From a bacterium (GTDB lineage Bacteria; JAGOBX01), in NCBI GenBank assembly GCA_029551925.1, contig JAKPEO010000104.1, positions 1 through 11,212 on the forward strand: a DNA stretch of 11,212 nt, given 5' to 3'. This document shows positions 1 to 7,814 of the stretch, piece by piece. The stretch's first letter is position 1; each line of letters starts with the position of its first letter. The translations under genes were made by a program, and so were the position numbers. The notes under the pieces were generated by a model, which was not told the DNA's origin, did no database searches, and worked only from the letters and a program-made list of their open reading frames with translations.

Positions 1-2
1 CA

Positions 3-1325
3 GGGTTTTCAAATAATGAATATGTAGAATCAATGCGGCAAAATAATATAAGTTTTATTAATGAATATAAAAATACCCGTTATTTATTGGGCATTAATTA
101 TTTTGATTACGGCGATTTTAACAGAACAACTTACTCTTCAACTTACTCTTCAATCAATCTCGGCAATTTTTCGGCTAAAAGTTATGTTATCAAAGGATAT
201 TTGAACACTCCTAAACTCGGAAATATTTATACAGGTATTGGGTTAAAATATTTTTTTGAAAAACTTGACTCATACAGTGGCAAGGCCTTAGCTGTTGATT
301 TTGGCGGGCTTTATGTTTTTAAAGATTATGATGCGGCTATTGGTTTAACAATTCAAAATATAGGAACGCAAATAAAATATCAATCTAAAAATGAAGATTT
401 ACCATTGCTAATAAAATTTGGTGGTTCATATTATATGTTTGATAATAAACTTGGAATTTTTTTGGATATTGAGAAAATACGTGAGCAGGACAGTAATTTT
501 TTATTTGGTGCGCAATATAGTTTTAATCCAATATTTACAGTCAGAGCGGGCATTGATGGCAGCAATGACGCGAATAAAGGGATTAATCTTGGAATGGATA
601 TTAATCTAAATAACGGCATTGATATTAATTACGCTTTTATTCCATATAATCATTTTGATGCATCACATAAACTTACTTTCGCATATAATTTTGGGAAATT
701 ATCAGCAGCCGATGATTTAAAAAAAGAAAAAACGATTGAATCAAAAAATGTTAAATTTGCTAATGACCTGAAACCAAAAGTAGAATTTACAAAACAGGAA
801 AAAATAACAGAATTTTCCCATGGAAAAGAAGAAAAGAGTATAAATGTTTCATTAAAAACTGACAAAATATCTGTTGAAGAGGGTATAAAATTTATTATTA
901 AAAACTTAAATAACAAGGCAGTTGAAATTGAAATATCAAATGCTGAAAACTTTGATATGCACAATATTTTAAATTACTTTATAAAAACAAATGAATATTC
1001 GGTAAAATTAGATTATGGCAAATATTTCTGGCGTTACAGAAGTCTGAGTACTACTGATAACGAAATAAGCGATTGGAGTGAAAGCACGCAATTTACTGTT
1101 TTTAAAACTGTTAATTTGAATTTTGACAGAAACGGCACCGAAATAGTGATTATTGAAATTTATAAAAGTTCAGATTTGAAAAAACCTTATTTTAAACAGA
1201 TACTCGCCGACAATACATTTAATTTTGAAGTTGACGATAGCAGTGTTGAATATTATTATACTTTAAAAGGTTTTGATAAGGAAGGTAAAAGAATTTTGTA
1301 TGAATCGAAAAAAACATTTAAATAA
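3..1325 (+). CDS. PorV/PorQ-family outer-membrane barrel protein with C-terminal Ig/FN3-like module (5' end missing)
   Basis: The frame is open to the left edge, so this is the 3' part of a longer gene; the ATG at 33 is probably internal, with at least ten more in-frame residues before it. Numbering from that Met, residues 1-222 look like the strand-rich barrel of the PorV/PorQ (UPF0164) family. Typical landmarks are QNIGTQIKY near 108, LPLLIKFGGSYY near 123, DIEKIR followed by FGAQYSF (145-164), RAGIDG (171) and INYAFIPYNHF (198-208). Family members sit in the outer membrane; in Bacteroidetes PorV serves type IX secretion, but in other phyla the role is unknown. A lysine-rich linker (about 225-262) leads to an Ig/FN3-like module (about 265-356) with GKYFWR at 329-334 and SDWSESTQF at 346-354, then a further beta-rich tail. 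It overlaps the next gene by 26 bases. Family assignment is strong; the function is inferred. Confidence 0.85.
   Translation, partial: GFSNNEYVESMRQNNISFINEYKNTRYLLGINYFDYGDFNRTTYSSTYSSINLGNFSAKSYVIKGYLNTPKLGNIYTGIGLKYFFEKLDSYSGKALAVDFGGLYVFKDYDAAIGLTIQNIGTQIKYQSKNEDLPLLIKFGGSYYMFDNKLGIFLDIEKIREQDSNFLFGAQYSFNPIFTVRAGIDGSNDANKGINLGMDINLNNGIDINYAFIPYNHFDASHKLTFAYNFGKLSAADDLKKEKTIESKNVKFANDLKPKVEFTKQEKITEFSHGKEEKSINVSLKTDKISVEEGIKFIIKNLNNKAVEIEISNAENFDMHNILNYFIKTNEYSVKLDYGKYFWRYRSLSTTDNEISDWSESTQFTVFKTVNLNFDRNGTEIVIIEIYKSSDLKKPYFKQILADNTFNFEVDDSSVEYYYTLKGFDKEGKRILYESKKTFK
129..152 (+). repeat. Perfect 12-base tandem duplication inside the PorV-like gene
   Basis: Two exact copies of ACTTACTCTTCA lie head to tail. 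They are in frame and encode TYSS twice, within a predicted barrel loop or strand. A length of 12 keeps the frame, so this looks like a small slippage duplication tolerated by the protein. Confidence 0.9.
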
Positions 1326-2760
1326 ATTATTATACATATTATTTTTTTGCGGGCAGTTATTGCTGTCTGATTTAAACGCAAGTTATAGCGCCCCAATATT
1401 AATTTTTCCGCTTGAGAAAAAAAAGATAACTTTTGACGCTGTTACTTTTATTTGGAATTCTGAAAATCATCAATCCTTGTTTATAATAGAAGTTTCTAAG
1501 AATACAAAATTTAATCCATTAGTTTATCGAAAAGAAACATATTTGTTTGATGATAATCCAATAGAAAATTTTATTGAGTTTTCTTCTGGCAGATATTACT
1601 GGCGTGTTGGCGAGAAACAGGATAAAAATATAAGTTATTCGAATGTTTCATATTTTGAAATAGGTGAAAAAAAGATTGATCCGATAAAAATTGAGACAGA
1701 GAAAGAAGTTGAAAAAAATAGTTATATTTATAATACGGCAGAATTAGAACAAAAACTGCACGCGGCTGAAAAAGAGAATAAAAAAATCAGCGATGAATTG
1801 CAGAAAATGATTAATCTCTACGATATGATAAATAAAAATCATACGCTTAAATCGAATGATTATAAAAGTAAATTAAAAGATAACGAAATTAAATTTAACG
1901 AATATACAGAAAAATTAAAAAAAAGTAACTTTATGATACAAAATTTAACTGCTTTAAATGAGAAAACGAATACCGAAATCGAAGAATTAAAAAAGGATTA
2001 CAGCAATGCGTTATCAAAGTATGAAACTAAAAAAACTGAATTGGAACGCAAACTGTATGAAACACAGAAATTTTTGAATGAAGAAATTGGCAAACGTGAG
2101 CATTTTGCAGATATTTCTCAATCGCTTTATGGAAAAAATGAGAAAATGCAATCGGAAATTGATAAGTTGCAAAAACAGTTAAGTGTATATTCTTCATTAA
2201 ACAGACACTTTGCTGAAAAGGAAAATGAATTTAAAACGATAAATAACGAATTGAGCGTTTTTAAAGTTGAAAAAAATACTTTAACGAGACAAATTATAGC
2301 GCTTGAATCAGAAAAAAACGAATCCGCAAAAAAAAATGAAAATATGAATGATATAATTTCTAAACTCAATAATGACATTTCAAAATTAAAAGCTGATTAT
2401 GCTAAATCACTTATTATAGCCGGCGATTTGATAGCTGAAAACGAAAATCTGAAAAAGAATCTTCATTCGCATACAAATGCAATTTTAAACGATCGTTTTA
2501 TTGAAATCAATAATGCTTTTGATATAAGCAAATATAAAACAAATAAAAATTATCAAAATTGGATTGACAAAATACTCGCTGATTGTGAAAAAGCAAATGA
2601 ACTTCTCAAAAATAACGATTATTATTTTAATCTTGCGGTGCTATACTTTAAATCTGGAAATTTTAATAAAGCATTAAATAATATTAATAAAATTAGTAAT
2701 CCAAATGAAACCGATTTAACTTTTAGGAAAAAAATAATGAGGTTAATTTCAGTTGATTAA
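1300..2760 (+). CDS. Secreted FN3-like / long coiled-coil protein of unknown function
   Basis: A 486-residue protein. I chose the ATG at 1300 over the upstream TTG at 1273 because it puts a basic N-terminus and hydrophobic stretch (residues 1-27, ending LNA) in the form of a Sec signal peptide. An AAGGAAGG at 1278-1285 is the only ribosome-site-like sequence and lies rather far upstream. Residues 31-121 resemble an FN3/Ig-like fold, with PLEKKKITFDAVTFIW near 37 and GRYYWR at 97-102. Residues about 145-390 are rich in K, E, N and L with heptad-like spacing, indicating a long coiled coil. Residues about 415-466 resemble a TPR-type helical pair (YFNLAVLYFKSGNFNKALN). The start lies inside the preceding PorV-like gene, so the two are probably cotranscribed. 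It is likely periplasmic or surface-tethered, as a spacer or scaffold. C17 does not sit in a proper lipobox. I do not recognise a named family. Confidence 0.8.
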   Translation: MNRKKHLNKLLYILFFCGQLLLSDLNASYSAPILIFPLEKKKITFDAVTFIWNSENHQSLFIIEVSKNTKFNPLVYRKETYLFDDNPIENFIEFSSGRYYWRVGEKQDKNISYSNVSYFEIGEKKIDPIKIETEKEVEKNSYIYNTAELEQKLHAAEKENKKISDELQKMINLYDMINKNHTLKSNDYKSKLKDNEIKFNEYTEKLKKSNFMIQNLTALNEKTNTEIEELKKDYSNALSKYETKKTELERKLYETQKFLNEEIGKREHFADISQSLYGKNEKMQSEIDKLQKQLSVYSSLNRHFAEKENEFKTINNELSVFKVEKNTLTRQIIALESEKNESAKKNENMNDIISKLNNDISKLKADYAKSLIIAGDLIAENENLKKNLHSHTNAILNDRFIEINNAFDISKYKTNKNYQNWIDKILADCEKANELLKNNDYYFNLAVLYFKSGNFNKALNNINKISNPNETDLTFRKKIMRLISVD

Positions 2761-2797
2761 GCGCCGGCAGCTTAGCAAATCATTCTACCAACATTCT

Positions 2798-2825
2798 TTG
2801 ACTTATTCTCTCAGGTAGTCATAAT
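2798..2825 (+). promoter_or_regulatory. Possible sigma70 promoter
   Basis: TTGACT (2798-2803) and CATAAT (2820-2825) are separated by 16 bases and lie just upstream of a strong Shine-Dalgarno site. In such AT-rich DNA chance matches are common. The nearby TATAAT at 2881-2886 is an alternative -10 element with a poor -35. Confidence 0.35.
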
Positions 2826-2840
2826 TTTTGGCGATAGGTT

Positions 2841-2849
2841 AAAGGAGGG
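2841..2849 (+). promoter_or_regulatory. Strong Shine-Dalgarno site before a TTG start
   Basis: AAAGGAGGG ends five bases before the TTG at 2855. It is the best ribosome-binding site in the window, whereas the intact operon genes have almost none. It marks the true 5' end of some gene, but the coding sequence behind it is disrupted. Confidence 0.6.
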
Positions 2850-2854
2850 TTGAA

Positions 2855-3202
2855 TTGATTTTGATAATGATTATTTGCTGTATAATAAATTTTAAAGTTT
2901 TTGGGGAAAGTTTGAAAACGCCTTTTTTTCAAAAAAGGGTTTTCATAAATCACCCAACCCCTTGTTTTTGTCTAACTTTTTTCAAGAAAAAAGTAAACGA
3001 CTTTTTGTTTCTTTTTGGGCGAACAAAAATAATTGAAGTCAAATCAGGAAAATATGATTCGAATCCGCCACGCGCGATGCTTGAATGTATGGAAACATTA
3101 AAATTAAAAAAAGCGGTGATTTTCAATAAATCCGTTTATGATAATAGAGTAATCGATGGTAAAACAATAATCTATGCGCCCTACTTTTTTTACGGGGTAT
3201 AG
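2855..3202 (+). pseudogene. Chimeric ORF ending in a DUF4143-type ATPase C-terminus (gene remnant)
   Basis: The open frame reads 115 codons, but only the last 59 or so look like protein. From about 3023, TKIIEVKSGKYDSNPPRAML, then KKAVIFNKSV and VIDGKTIIYAPYFF match the layout of the C-terminal end of DUF4143 proteins, which are AAA ATPases of roughly 400 residues. There the nuclease-like IEVKSGK strand is followed by a short helix, a hydrophobic strand and a terminal DGK-IxxxPxY motif. The ATPase part (Walker A and B) is absent. The preceding stretch (about 2900-3022) is low-complexity hairpin DNA read through by chance, and the first 15 codons (MILIMIICCIINFKV) match nothing I know. I infer that a DUF4143 gene was mostly deleted and that a repeat now occupies the junction. 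It is unlikely to be functional. Confidence 0.6.
2896..3030. repeat. Hairpin-rich intergenic repeat element (bounds approximate)
   Basis: Two strong inverted repeats lie close together. In 2914-2944, GAAAAC-G-CCTTTTTT pairs with AAAAAAGGGTTTTC (14 pairs, one bulged G, two-base loop). In 2975-2994, ACTTTTTTC pairs perfectly with GAAAAAAGT around AA. Flanking T-rich and A-rich blocks (TTTTTGT near 2965, ACAAAAA near 3023) may form an outer stem. This architecture resembles non-coding palindromic repeats dispersed in many bacterial genomes. Whether it recurs in this genome cannot be seen here. Confidence 0.55.
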
Positions 3203-3301
3203 TCAAATATATATCATAAAATATCAAAAAAAAATGTAAGACAACGGCTTGATTTTAAGATTTTAAATTTTTTCAGTATTTGTGAGTATGAAAGAAGTAT
3301 G

Positions 3302-3333
3302 AAAGGTTTTTTAACGCTAAACCTTTTATTATC
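3302..3333 (+). terminator. Possible rho-independent terminator
   Basis: AAAGGTTT (3302-3309) pairs with AAACCTTT (3319-3326) across a nine-base loop and is followed by a T-rich stretch (TATTATC). The stem is AT-rich and weak, so this is tentative. It would end transcription coming through the pseudogene region. Confidence 0.4.
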
Positions 3334-3359
3334 AATATAAAACTCTTAAAACTCAAGTT

Positions 3360-3404
3360 CTCATAACCCAAAGGTCGTTGGTTCAAATCCAGCCCCCGCT
3401 ACCA
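3360..3404 (+). tRNA. Partial initiator tRNA-fMet (CAT), 3' half only; likely att-site remnant
   Basis: The sequence from the anticodon loop to the CCA end is intact. It comprises loop CTCATAA (anticodon CAT at 3362-3364), anticodon 3' strand CCCAA (3367-3371), variable AGGTC, T stem GTTGG/CCAGC around loop TTCAAAT (3377-3393), acceptor strand CCCCGCT, discriminator A and encoded CCA. The CCC run that would pair with GGG, and the close match to bacterial fMet sequence in this half, point to the initiator tRNA rather than elongator Met or Ile2. The five bases before the loop (AAGTT) cannot pair with CCCAA, and no D arm or AGCGGGG/CGCGGGG-type acceptor strand occurs upstream. The gene is therefore not functional. 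A break at the anticodon loop is what tyrosine-integrase elements leave when they use a tRNA 3' end as attachment site. An intact copy must exist elsewhere. Confidence 0.85.
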
Positions 3405-3707
3405 TTTACTTACCTTTTATTATAAAAAATATCTTTATATAAATTATAAATAAATTTAATCGAAATAGATTGTTTTTAATAAATGCTATTCTAAAAAAAT
3501 CATATATAAGTATTACCAAAATTTATAACTAATCAATAAAAATTTATGTTTCCAAAATAAGCAACTGTAACCATAAACCTGCGTGAATATAAGAATAAAA
3601 ATTAACTCTAACAGAATTGAATAGTAATTTATTTAAATGCAAAACAGCAAATGCGCATAAAGATTTTATTTAATTATGAAGACAGAAATTTTTTTATTTT
3701 ATTTTAA
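3405..3707. other. Gene-free AT-rich region
   Basis: I see no convincing coding frame on either strand, no RNA gene and no clear repeat in these 300 bases. The stretch is very AT-rich and separates the tRNA remnant from the promoter of the secretin operon. Confidence 0.6.
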
Positions 3708-3736
3708 TTGACATAAATAGAAAAAAATAGTAAAAT
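3708..3736 (+). promoter_or_regulatory. Near-consensus sigma70 promoter for the secretin operon
   Basis: TTGACA (3708-3713), a 17-base spacer and TAAAAT (3731-3736) form an almost ideal vegetative promoter. Transcription would start near 3743, giving a leader of about 30 bases before the ATG at 3775. The leader is A-rich with no clear Shine-Dalgarno sequence (AAGAAA at 3764-3769 is the nearest). Confidence 0.7.
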
Positions 3737-3774
3737 TAGCAATTTAAAATATAAAAAAAAAATAAGAAATTTTT

Positions 3775-6700
3775 ATGAAAATTATTTATATAGTCATAAT
3801 ATTGATATTCAGCGGTTATAATATAGCATTTGCTAATAAAATATTTCAAGGCGCATTGACTTTTTATGAGCAAAAAAAATATGATGAAGCGATAATATTA
3901 TTTGAACGGGCTCAAAAGACCGAAAAATTAAATAATAACGAATTAGCCGAATTATTGTATAAATTAAGCAAGTCATATACTTATAAAAAAAAATATGATG
4001 CCGCGATAGAAAATTTAAAAATCTTAATAGAAAAAATTTCTGATAATAAATATTATATAGAAAATTCGGTTTATTTATTAGCAAATTTATATAATATTAA
4101 AGGAGATACAGTCAGAGCAAATGCTTTAAAAAATTATTTATTCAAGAATTTTCCGCAGTCAATATACACGCAAGAAAAATATTGGCTTTTAGATAGTTCG
4201 AACAATATTTCAACTACTGACGGACAAATTACAGCGCAGCAGAAAATTACACAGCCGCAGCAAATTAGTAAACCCACCGACATTCCAATAAAATCTGATA
4301 TTTCCGCTGATGCTGTTAAAATAATACCAGAAATAGAAAGCGAATTAATACCAATAAAAACAAATGTCGAATACATAATTTTGGATTTTGACAAATCGAC
4401 TTTAAAAAGTATGATCGAGCATTTTAGTTCGATTACGAAAATACAGTATATTATAGATTTTTATAATTTTAATGATTATATTACAGTAAAATCTGAAAGC
4501 CGTATAAATGTAAAATTTTTGCCTGTATTTTTAAATAAAATTTTAGAAGAATATAAATATGCTATAAAAGATTTTGGTAATGGCTATAAAATTAATAAGA
4601 CAGTGATATTTGCCGAAACCTATATTCCTATTCACAAATTTTATTTTATTATGCAGATTGATAATGAAATTTTGAGAAAAATCCAATTAAGTTTAGATGA
4701 TTTAAAATATCCTAATATCAAATATTTTGTTTATAAAGAATTCAATTATTTTATCATACAAGCCGAAGATTCCGAAACTTTAACTAAATTTCTTGACGCA
4801 TTGAAAATCAGCACTGAAAAGATTGACAGATATATTACCAAAACATTTAAAACTAATAAAGTTAAATCAACAGAAATTGTGAATTATTTGAAAACTATAA
4901 TGCTTTCTAAATTATCTGCCGCCGAATTATTTAAAAAACAGCAGATAACCACGCGCAAAGATTTATATGTTCAAAATATATTGACAACTGAAGAAAATGT
5001 AAATGTTATCCGCGCAATAAAGGATATAAAAGATGATCCGTCTGAAAATATTATAACAATAAGTTTTTTAAAAGAACATGAAAAAAAGATAACTGAAATA
5101 ATAGAAAAATTAGATGTTGATACATTAGTAAATGAAGGTATATATAAAGTATATACTTTGAAAAATGCCGCAGCTGACGATGTTGTGAAAGTATTAAGCG
5201 ATTTATTTAAAGAAGAAATTAAAATGGTGCGCGATGACGAGCGTAATTTAGTAATTTCGGAAAAATTAATAAAACATATAACTGCTGATAAACGAACGAA
5301 CAGCGTAATATTGAATGCTGACGCTTCTGTTTTGTCTGAAATAGAAGTAATAATAAATTATTTAGATAATAACGTTAATATTCGCATATTCCCGCCGCGT
5401 CAGATAAAAGTATATAAAATTAAAAATCATAAAGCGATAGATATTAAAAGACATTTAGATTTATTCAATACTAATCAAAACGCTTTAAAGATATATTCGT
5501 CAGTTGCAGACGAACGAACAAATATATTGATAATAGTGGCAAATATTGAAGATTTTAATTCAATAGATTTAATAATAAATGAATTAGATAAAAATATAGA
5601 AAGTTTAGCACAGCGTAAGATGATATCCAAAATTTATGAAACGCGTAATCGCACGCCTGATTATATTATCGCTAATTTAGAAAAAATAATAACAGAAGGG
5701 CTGTATAAAAATGCCATAAATTTTATAAAAATGTTTGCAATAGAAAAGCAAAATAAATTTGTTGTATTGACTGATAATCCAGATATATTGCAGACAATTC
5801 AGGAATGGCTCGAAAAATTGGATAATCCGGAAGTATCAATGCAATTAATAGACAGAAAGGAATTAAAAACTTTTGTATATTACTGTAAAAATACACCAGC
5901 AGAAGATTTAGCGAATATGCTGAATACTATGATTAGCGCATTAAAAAATGTCAATACAACTGCGAATACTCCTGATATATTGAAAGATAATAGTCTGATG
6001 AAATACTATATAAGTTCTATATCGCCAAATATAGTGGTAACCGCTGACAAAACATCAAATTCGTTATTAATAAACGCCACAAAAACAGATTATCAAAATT
6101 TATTATTAGCATTAGAAGAAATAGATAAAATACCAGATCAGATATTTATTGATGTAGTAATAGCGGAAGTAAAATTATCAGAACAAAATGATTTCGGTAT
6201 AGAATGGGAAGTAGGCAAAAGCAATACTTTAAGCACGAATATGAATTTACGGCATTCAGAAAATTTATACGGACAAGCATTGAAATTTTCTGGCTTGCGT
6301 TATGCAATATTAGACACTAAAAGATTTAATGCTATTATGACTTGGATGACTACTAATTCTCAAACAAAGATTTTATCGAGACCGCGCATTACTACCGCTC
6401 ATAATAAAAAAGCAGTGATAAAAGTTGGTAAAGAAGTGCCGGTGACAGTAGTGCAGCAAAAGTCTGATAATATTTTAAATACTAACAATATAGCTTACAA
6501 TCAATATACTGAATTCAAAGATGTCGGAATAACTTTGACTGTTACTCCAACATCAATAATAGATAATGTTATTGGTTTGAACTTGCATTTAATAGTTAGT
6601 GAAATAGATGCGAACGCTCAGGTTATAAATGTTTTAAATAATCCGACAATCAACAAGCGCGAAGCTGAAACATTTGGTAATGTATTATCCAATAATACGA

Positions 6701-6900
6701 TAGTTATTGGCGGCTTAATAAAACAAGACGAGACAAAAAATCAGATAAAAGTGCCTGTATTAAGCGATATACCGCTGTTAGGCGGATTATTCAAACGCAC
6801 GCAAACAAATAAAGAAAATACCGAATTATTAATATTTATTACGCCGATATTAACTAAATCGTCAAACATATATAATGCCACAGCAAATATACGACAATGA
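3775..6900 (+). CDS. GspD/PilQ-type secretin with N-terminal TPR region and expanded N-domains
   Basis: A 1041-residue outer-membrane secretin, longer than most GspD proteins (about 600-750). Residues 1-20 are a Sec signal peptide (ends AFA). Residues 22-140 form TPR-like helices (ALTFYEQKKYDEAIILFERA). A Gln/Thr/Pro/Ile linker (about 145-195) follows. Residues 197-275 resemble the N0 domain. Six N1-like modules follow, at about 283-350, 352-447, 454-532, 543-606, 615-684 and 697-785. Several carry the typical ADKRTNSVIL or ADERTNILII strand and end in a LD or ID. The secretin core is 786-1028, with the diagnostic VPVLSDIPLLGGLF at 993-1006 and FKDVGITLTVTPTS at 914-927. Secretins form multimeric gated pores for type II secretion or type IV pili. 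No gspE/F/G or pil genes are in view, so the system is unassigned. It leads a five-gene operon; its stop overlaps the next start in ATGA. Confidence 0.93.
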   Translation: MKIIYIVIILIFSGYNIAFANKIFQGALTFYEQKKYDEAIILFERAQKTEKLNNNELAELLYKLSKSYTYKKKYDAAIENLKILIEKISDNKYYIENSVYLLANLYNIKGDTVRANALKNYLFKNFPQSIYTQEKYWLLDSSNNISTTDGQITAQQKITQPQQISKPTDIPIKSDISADAVKIIPEIESELIPIKTNVEYIILDFDKSTLKSMIEHFSSITKIQYIIDFYNFNDYITVKSESRINVKFLPVFLNKILEEYKYAIKDFGNGYKINKTVIFAETYIPIHKFYFIMQIDNEILRKIQLSLDDLKYPNIKYFVYKEFNYFIIQAEDSETLTKFLDALKISTEKIDRYITKTFKTNKVKSTEIVNYLKTIMLSKLSAAELFKKQQITTRKDLYVQNILTTEENVNVIRAIKDIKDDPSENIITISFLKEHEKKITEIIEKLDVDTLVNEGIYKVYTLKNAAADDVVKVLSDLFKEEIKMVRDDERNLVISEKLIKHITADKRTNSVILNADASVLSEIEVIINYLDNNVNIRIFPPRQIKVYKIKNHKAIDIKRHLDLFNTNQNALKIYSSVADERTNILIIVANIEDFNSIDLIINELDKNIESLAQRKMISKIYETRNRTPDYIIANLEKIITEGLYKNAINFIKMFAIEKQNKFVVLTDNPDILQTIQEWLEKLDNPEVSMQLIDRKELKTFVYYCKNTPAEDLANMLNTMISALKNVNTTANTPDILKDNSLMKYYISSISPNIVVTADKTSNSLLINATKTDYQNLLLALEEIDKIPDQIFIDVVIAEVKLSEQNDFGIEWEVGKSNTLSTNMNLRHSENLYGQALKFSGLRYAILDTKRFNAIMTWMTTNSQTKILSRPRITTAHNKKAVIKVGKEVPVTVVQQKSDNILNTNNIAYNQYTEFKDVGITLTVTPTSIIDNVIGLNLHLIVSEIDANAQVINVLNNPTINKREAETFGNVLSNNTIVIGGLIKQDETKNQIKVPVLSDIPLLGGLFKRTQTNKENTELLIFITPILTKSSNIYNATANIRQ

Positions 6901-7814
6901 AATTTAAAAATTTAAAAAAAAATATATATATTTTTTATTTTATATTTATATTTTTGTTTGCACAAACGGCAGGCTATGCGCAGCCGTTAACTACTACGCG
7001 ACAGCCGTTTTTTCCGGAATTTGAAACTGATTTTGTCAGACCTGAAAGAACTGAAAGTTTAAAGAATCAATATAATGAGATTTTAAGGAAATATTATAAT
7101 AAAGGAAAATTCGATATTACAATAGCTGAATTAACCAAAACACTTAATGATTTTCCTAATGATATTAAAGATGATGTTTATTTTACATTAGCAAAATGTT
7201 ATTATAAAATTGACGATACGCCTAAATCTTTTAGATTTCTACAAAATATATTATTAGAATTTCCGCGCAGTAAATTAATATCTAATGGTTCATTAGAAAA
7301 AACAATATTGAATATAATAAAAATCGAAACTGACAAAACCGCAAATTTTACATTTATTTTTTCAATAAAATTATATCATTTATTGAGAAATATAAATGCC
7401 TCGAAAAATACATTAAATACAGCGGAAAGATATATCAGCCGCAGATTGAATGATAAAATCAAAATACCATTTAATTTAGAAAAAATGAGAATTACAGATT
7501 ATGAAAATTTTAAAATATCAGTAGTCAATCAAATTTGGGATGTTTTTTTCCCTTCTGATTTTTGGATGCGCGAAGCGTTTATTTTAACTAATATGGTGTC
7601 ATTAACACAAATAGAAAATTCGTTTAATTATTATGCAAAAGATATAATTGTAAAATTGATAATAAAAGATGTTTTTAATGTTCAGTCAATAAGATATATC
7701 GGCTATGGTCTTATTGAGACTACGCCAGAAGAATTTTTTAAATCATTAAATTTAAAACTTTCAAATTTTTTAAATGAAAATACTGATTTATTTCAATATA
7801 AAGATGAACTATAA
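6897..7814 (+). CDS. Secreted TPR-like protein, putative secretin partner
   Basis: A 305-residue protein of no family I can name. Residues 1-28 form a Sec signal peptide (basic start, a long aromatic/Ile-rich hydrophobic core, cleavage after GYA). Residues about 55-125 look like TPR or outer-membrane-assembly-lipoprotein-type repeats: a helix with ITIAELTKTLNDFPND, then DDVYFTLAKCYYKIDDTPKS and FLQNILLEFPRSKL. The rest is helical with no recognised motif. There is no lipobox cysteine. Its ATG overlaps the secretin stop by four bases, so translation is probably coupled. With a signal peptide and TPRs it is most likely a periplasmic partner (pilotin-like or assembly factor) of the secretin, by context only. 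Its TAA directly precedes the trpA ATG in the same reading frame. Confidence 0.75.
   Translation: MKFKNLKKNIYIFYFIFIFLFAQTAGYAQPLTTTRQPFFPEFETDFVRPERTESLKNQYNEILRKYYNKGKFDITIAELTKTLNDFPNDIKDDVYFTLAKCYYKIDDTPKSFRFLQNILLEFPRSKLISNGSLEKTILNIIKIETDKTANFTFIFSIKLYHLLRNINASKNTLNTAERYISRRLNDKIKIPFNLEKMRITDYENFKISVVNQIWDVFFPSDFWMREAFILTNMVSLTQIENSFNYYAKDIIVKLIIKDVFNVQSIRYIGYGLIETTPEEFFKSLNLKLSNFLNENTDLFQYKDEL

Noticed and set aside
1273-1299. Upstream TTG start for the coiled-coil protein
   Set aside because: It would put nine charged or polar residues before the signal peptide and has no better ribosome site than the ATG at 1300.
1339-1356. Lipoprotein signal (cysteine at residue 17 of the coiled-coil protein)
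   Set aside because: The residues before the Cys (LFF) do not fit a lipobox and hydrophobic residues continue after it; ordinary signal peptidase cleavage after LNA is more likely.
2127-2378. Minus-strand open frame opposite the coiled coil
   Set aside because: Antisense of a Lys/Glu-rich coiled coil gives a long Phe/Ser/Leu frame by codon bias; there is no start signal or family.
3056-3069. GATTCGAATCCGCC resembles a tRNA T arm
   Set aside because: No acceptor, D or anticodon arm around it, and it lies within the DUF4143-like coding remnant.
2761-3404. Group I intron splitting the tRNA-fMet
   Set aside because: No 5' tRNA half is found upstream in the window, and I see no intron core; an att-site remnant explains the break better.
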